A stretch of 64,000 nt of DNA from NCBI RefSeq assembly GCF_021917145.1, contig NC_061082.1, positions 16,719,682-16,783,681 of the forward strand, written 5' to 3'. The stretch is from Hypomesus transpacificus (taxonomy: Eukaryota; Chordata; Actinopteri; Osmeriformes; Osmeridae). Of the stretch, positions 61,083 to 64,000 are shown piece after piece (the first letter of the stretch is position 1; each line of letters starts with the position of its first letter). A model generated the notes under the pieces. It did no database searches and was not told where the DNA came from. It saw only the letters and a list, made by a program, of their open reading frames with translations. Both the position numbers and the translations under genes were made by a program.

Positions 61083-61190
61083 CTTATATGTTATGTTATG
61101 CCAGGTTCCTTTGCGATGTTTTGTCCCAAGAATTTCAGTGCCCAGTCTGACCTTGTGTTGTTCTGAGCACCTGACAGTAAAAACTTGAAA
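61083..61190 (+). mobile_element. L2/CR1-group LINE 3' end fragment
   Basis: Matches the 3' tail at 52710-52825 (atgttatgttatgccaggt, agaatttcagtgcccagtct, cttgtgttgttctg, acctgaca) with a few differences, ending in aaaaacttgaaac. Only the tail is present, as expected of a 5'-truncated insertion. Confidence 0.85.
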
Positions 61191-62118
61191 CTGTGAACCA
61201 TTGTGCATGTAATGACTTGTGGTGGTAAGACAATTTAACAGAGAACCAATAGGCTATAATACATTTGATCAACGTAACATAAGCAATTGATAACATAAAC
61301 AGACGATACATGAAGGCTACGTAATCATTTCCATGAATGTAGGCTACCACAGCATTGGTATTTTGACTAGAATAGGTGGAGGTTGAATATGTACTTAAGA
61401 GATGACAGATAATTTAATTTGGGATAGAAGAAATATAGGTACCAAGACTACAGAGAAGAACTGTCATCATCAGCTGCATCATGGGCACTGCACTATCTAG
61501 CATAATACCAGAAATCTGTGTGTGTCACCAATAACATTGCAGGCACTGTGCTGTAACTATAATTTCAGAAATGTGTGTGTGTGCCACAAATTGTATCACG
61601 GGCACTATGCACTATCTGTAGTTCAAGTAATCTGTATTTGTGTAGTTTAATCACCGACTGCATCACGGACACAGTGCACTAATACTGTATAACCGTAGGA
61701 TGGTTCCCGAAAGTGTGTGCGGCCCTTTCTTTCGTATGCCCTATAATCCTGGAGGCCACGCCCGGCAAAACCTTTCGTGGGTTTCTATTGGTCTGCAGAA
61801 TGCCAATGTAATTGAGGTGTCAAATTTGCTGTTGTGGGAGTCGTGTTCCTGAGGAAAAGTTGTGGGGCGTCTTTACGTTGTTCTTAACATTCAAACATTT
61901 GTCAAATGCATATATTTAGGAGACGGTGGTTTGGCAGGCTTTAGATTTTTTTTAAGTGAACATATGTTTTAAACTGTAGTTATCGGTTTGAGCTTAAGTT
62001 GCAGTTTGCCAGGTTGGAGATATTCTTTCGCATTTTCTGGATGAATTTCTTATAGAAAGGTACAGTTGTTTGCAGTAAAGCACCGCTGCCCACTTAATGT
62101 GACATAGCAAGGCACGAA
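61191..62118. other. Upstream region of trim45
   Basis: No coding region. A loose tandem repeat of about 70-80 bp (catcacgggcactatgcactatct and variants, each shorter than this in exact match) lies at about 61470-61690. The segment 61700-62118 probably carries the trim45 promoter and 5' UTR; no TATA box is obvious. Confidence 0.4.
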
Positions 62119-63789
62119 ATGTCACATTCCAGCCAAAAGCCGTCGGAGAAAGCCCTTCTAGACCAAGTGGCCACCCCGACAAACTTGAGTTCAAGTGAAG
62201 AAAACGAAGCGGTAATGGGTAATGCAAGGGTGGTATGCCGTGTGTGCAAACGATTATATCGGGAACCAAAAATACTACCATGTCTACACACATTTTGCGC
62301 AGACTGCATTCGTCAATTAGAACCATTTACTGCGTCTGTGAATAGCAAATCATTAGCGGTGGTGAGAGATTCCCACTCGCGTGACCAGCCCTCCGTGACC
62401 GTACTTTGCCCTCAATGTGACTCGGAAGTCGACATTCCATTTTCGGGAGTTGACGGTTTGACCACTGACCATTTGGCCCTGGACGAAGTGTTTCTGGAAA
62501 CTCTAAACAGCAACAAGTGTGTAGTGTGCGACTTGTGCACCGACGGAGAAGCAGAGAAGCGCTGTGAACTGTGCTGTGTCAACCTTTGTGAGTTCTGCTG
62601 CCAAGCACACAGGTCAGTATGCATAAACGAATCAGGAATCTGAATGATGTGTTTTCAAATCAAATCACAACAAACAAGCTTTATAAGTTGTCAATCAGCA
62701 GTTGATGTAGCGTTTGTTTTCAGTAATATTGCTTCATATTTTCCAAATTGCATTAGAACTTTCATTAGATTTTTCATGCGTTTAGCTCCTTTTGATGATG
62801 TACTTTATGACAACGAAGTCTTTCATACAATTATCTCTACACTTGGTTAGACCAGGGGCGAAGGTTTCATTATGGCCGAATCCCAATACTCCCCCCCCCC
62901 CCCCCACACACACACACACACACACACTTTGTATCTATTATAATTATATTTAGACGGATAAGCAAGCACCGTGTGTGTAGGGTGTGGCATGCACATTTAA
63001 TTAAACATCATCGAGGTATGACTTTGTTCCTCTTTAGACGCCAGAAGCGGACAGCGTCTCATTCCGTCCAGAGTCTGCAGGATCTGAAGGCGCAGGGTCT
63101 CATCTCTCGCCCTGTCCTGTGCTCCCTCCACCCCGGCCAGGAACTTAGGCTCTTCTGTGAGCCTTGTGACCTTCCTGTCTGCCTGGAATGTGCCGCCACC
63201 TTCCACCGTGACCATCGCTGTAGCTCAACACGAGATGTCATTGACCACCATGGCGACCGTATCCGGGAGCTAGTTACCGGGTGCCTGCGGCCTCGTCTAG
63301 GGCGGCTGGAGGAGTCGCTGAGGAGGGTGGAGCTTTCCCAGGAGGCCTTGCAGGCGAGAGTGGAGACGGCGGCGGAGGAGGTGCGTGCATTTGCGCGGGG
63401 CTATGCTAGTGCAGTGGAGGCCCACTGTGTGTCTTTACTGCGCCGGCTGGAGGAGCTCCGTGTCCAGCGCAGAAACCAGCTCCACCTGCAGAGGGCACAG
63501 CTGCTACAGGCCCTTGCTGACGCCCGCGGGGGAGTAGAGTTTGCGGAGAGGCTGCTTACATGCGGCTCCGAGGCTGAGATCCTCAGTGTTAAAGGGGTGA
63601 CCATCAGGAGGCTGGCCTGCCTGGCAGAGAGTGGTTACGATCCCCAGCCAGCCACCGTCAGTCCTGACAATGGAAGCAGCATCTGCTTCATGCCCCAGGA
63701 GAGCGCAGGGGAGTTGGAGGGCTACCCGGTGGTGGGAGTGATCCACGCCAAGACCATTGAGATAAGCAAGTGCACCATCGAAGGGGAAG
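62119..63789 (+). CDS. trim45: Tripartite motif protein 45, first two coding exons
   Basis: Exon 1 is 62119-62612 and exon 2 is 63038-63789, with GT-AG borders in matching phase; further exons lie outside the window. Exon 1 encodes a RING finger (CRVCKRLYREPKILPCLHTF to CPQC) and a first B-box (CDLCTDGEAEKRC, CEFCCQAH). Exon 2 encodes a second B-box (CSLHPGQELRLFCEPC, CLECAATFHRDH), a coiled coil rich in Arg/Glu/Leu, and the start of the filamin-type region (TIEISKCTIEGE). This order and the long RING-to-B-box linker match TRIM45, a RING-type ubiquitin ligase. Its position next to vtcn1 fits the human neighbourhood. No breaks were seen. Confidence 0.92.
62887..62928. repeat. C-run and CA microsatellite in trim45 intron 1
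   Basis: A run of about 17 C followed by (CA)n, about 42 bp in all. Confidence 0.9.
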
Positions 63790-64000
63790 GTAAGATTTTT
63801 GTGTGCACCAGTAATATTACACATGAAATGAATACAGCTCAACAAAACAAATTGTGGTGGGAACTTTGGGTTTGACATTTTTATTGAAAATGCCCTGGAT
63901 CTGAAATCTGTACTGTTAGGGTTAGATTTATGCTCTGCACACACTCAAGCACACACTCAAGCACATACACCTGAACAGACACCTGAGGCAATAAGATGAA
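63790..64000. other. trim45 intron 2, start
   Basis: Begins with a GTAAGA donor. Nothing else is recognised to the window end, apart from a short cacacactcaagca repeat near 63940-63965. Confidence 0.6.

Noticed and set aside
63401-63604. Minus-strand frames over trim45 exon 2
   Set aside because: Antisense to the coiled-coil coding sequence of trim45.

Overview
The window looks like a teleost fish chromosome segment rich in repeats. The evidence is multi-exon genes with GT-AG introns, a vertebrate-type 5S rRNA gene, a split U1 snRNA gene, several eukaryotic transposon classes, and a B7-H4 (vtcn1) gene next to trim45, the order I recall from mammals. There are no prokaryotic features. Calls rest on reading translations, splice signals and remembered family motifs; no search was run.

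Positions 1-22825 hold three head-to-tail units (A cut by the window edge, B, C) of 8105 or 8470 bp. They look identical apart from the copy number of an intronic minisatellite. Each unit carries, on the minus strand, one gene of ten coding exons. Joining the exons of B or C gives one uninterrupted 1391-residue frame: two C2H2 fingers, a Cys-rich domain resembling DUF6729, an RNase H-like core with a possible D-D-E triad, an acidic region and a C-terminal Cys motif. I read it as a transposase-like protein of an uncharacterised family; whether it is an active transposon or a host gene is open. A diverged, 5'-truncated paralogue (D) lies at 24212-26200. A broken member of a sister subfamily (E) lies on the plus strand at 38025-40937.

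Positions 27467-35532 are the remains of a linked 5S rRNA / U1 snRNA cluster: a deleted 5S pseudogene, a minus-strand U1 gene, an intact-looking 5S gene and duplicated 5S spacer. A nearly full-length Tx1-like/L1-group LINE (27767-34727) sits inside the U1 gene, splitting it after about nucleotide 36. Its two ORFs overlap by ATGA, and each carries one frameshift. A second, rearranged copy of the LINE (40938-44786) cuts off gene E.

Positions 35533-56300 are mostly nested and decayed elements: a hAT MITE with 8-bp target duplications, Harbinger and hAT fragments, and a Kolobok-like transposase pseudogene interrupted by an L2-like LINE that is itself interrupted by a 1071-bp MITE with a TTA duplication. 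A P2X7-C-domain pseudogene follows. The right end holds the ordinary single-copy genes: vtcn1 (56345-57650) and the first two coding exons of trim45 (62119-63789), with Tc1, pogo and hAT remnants between them.
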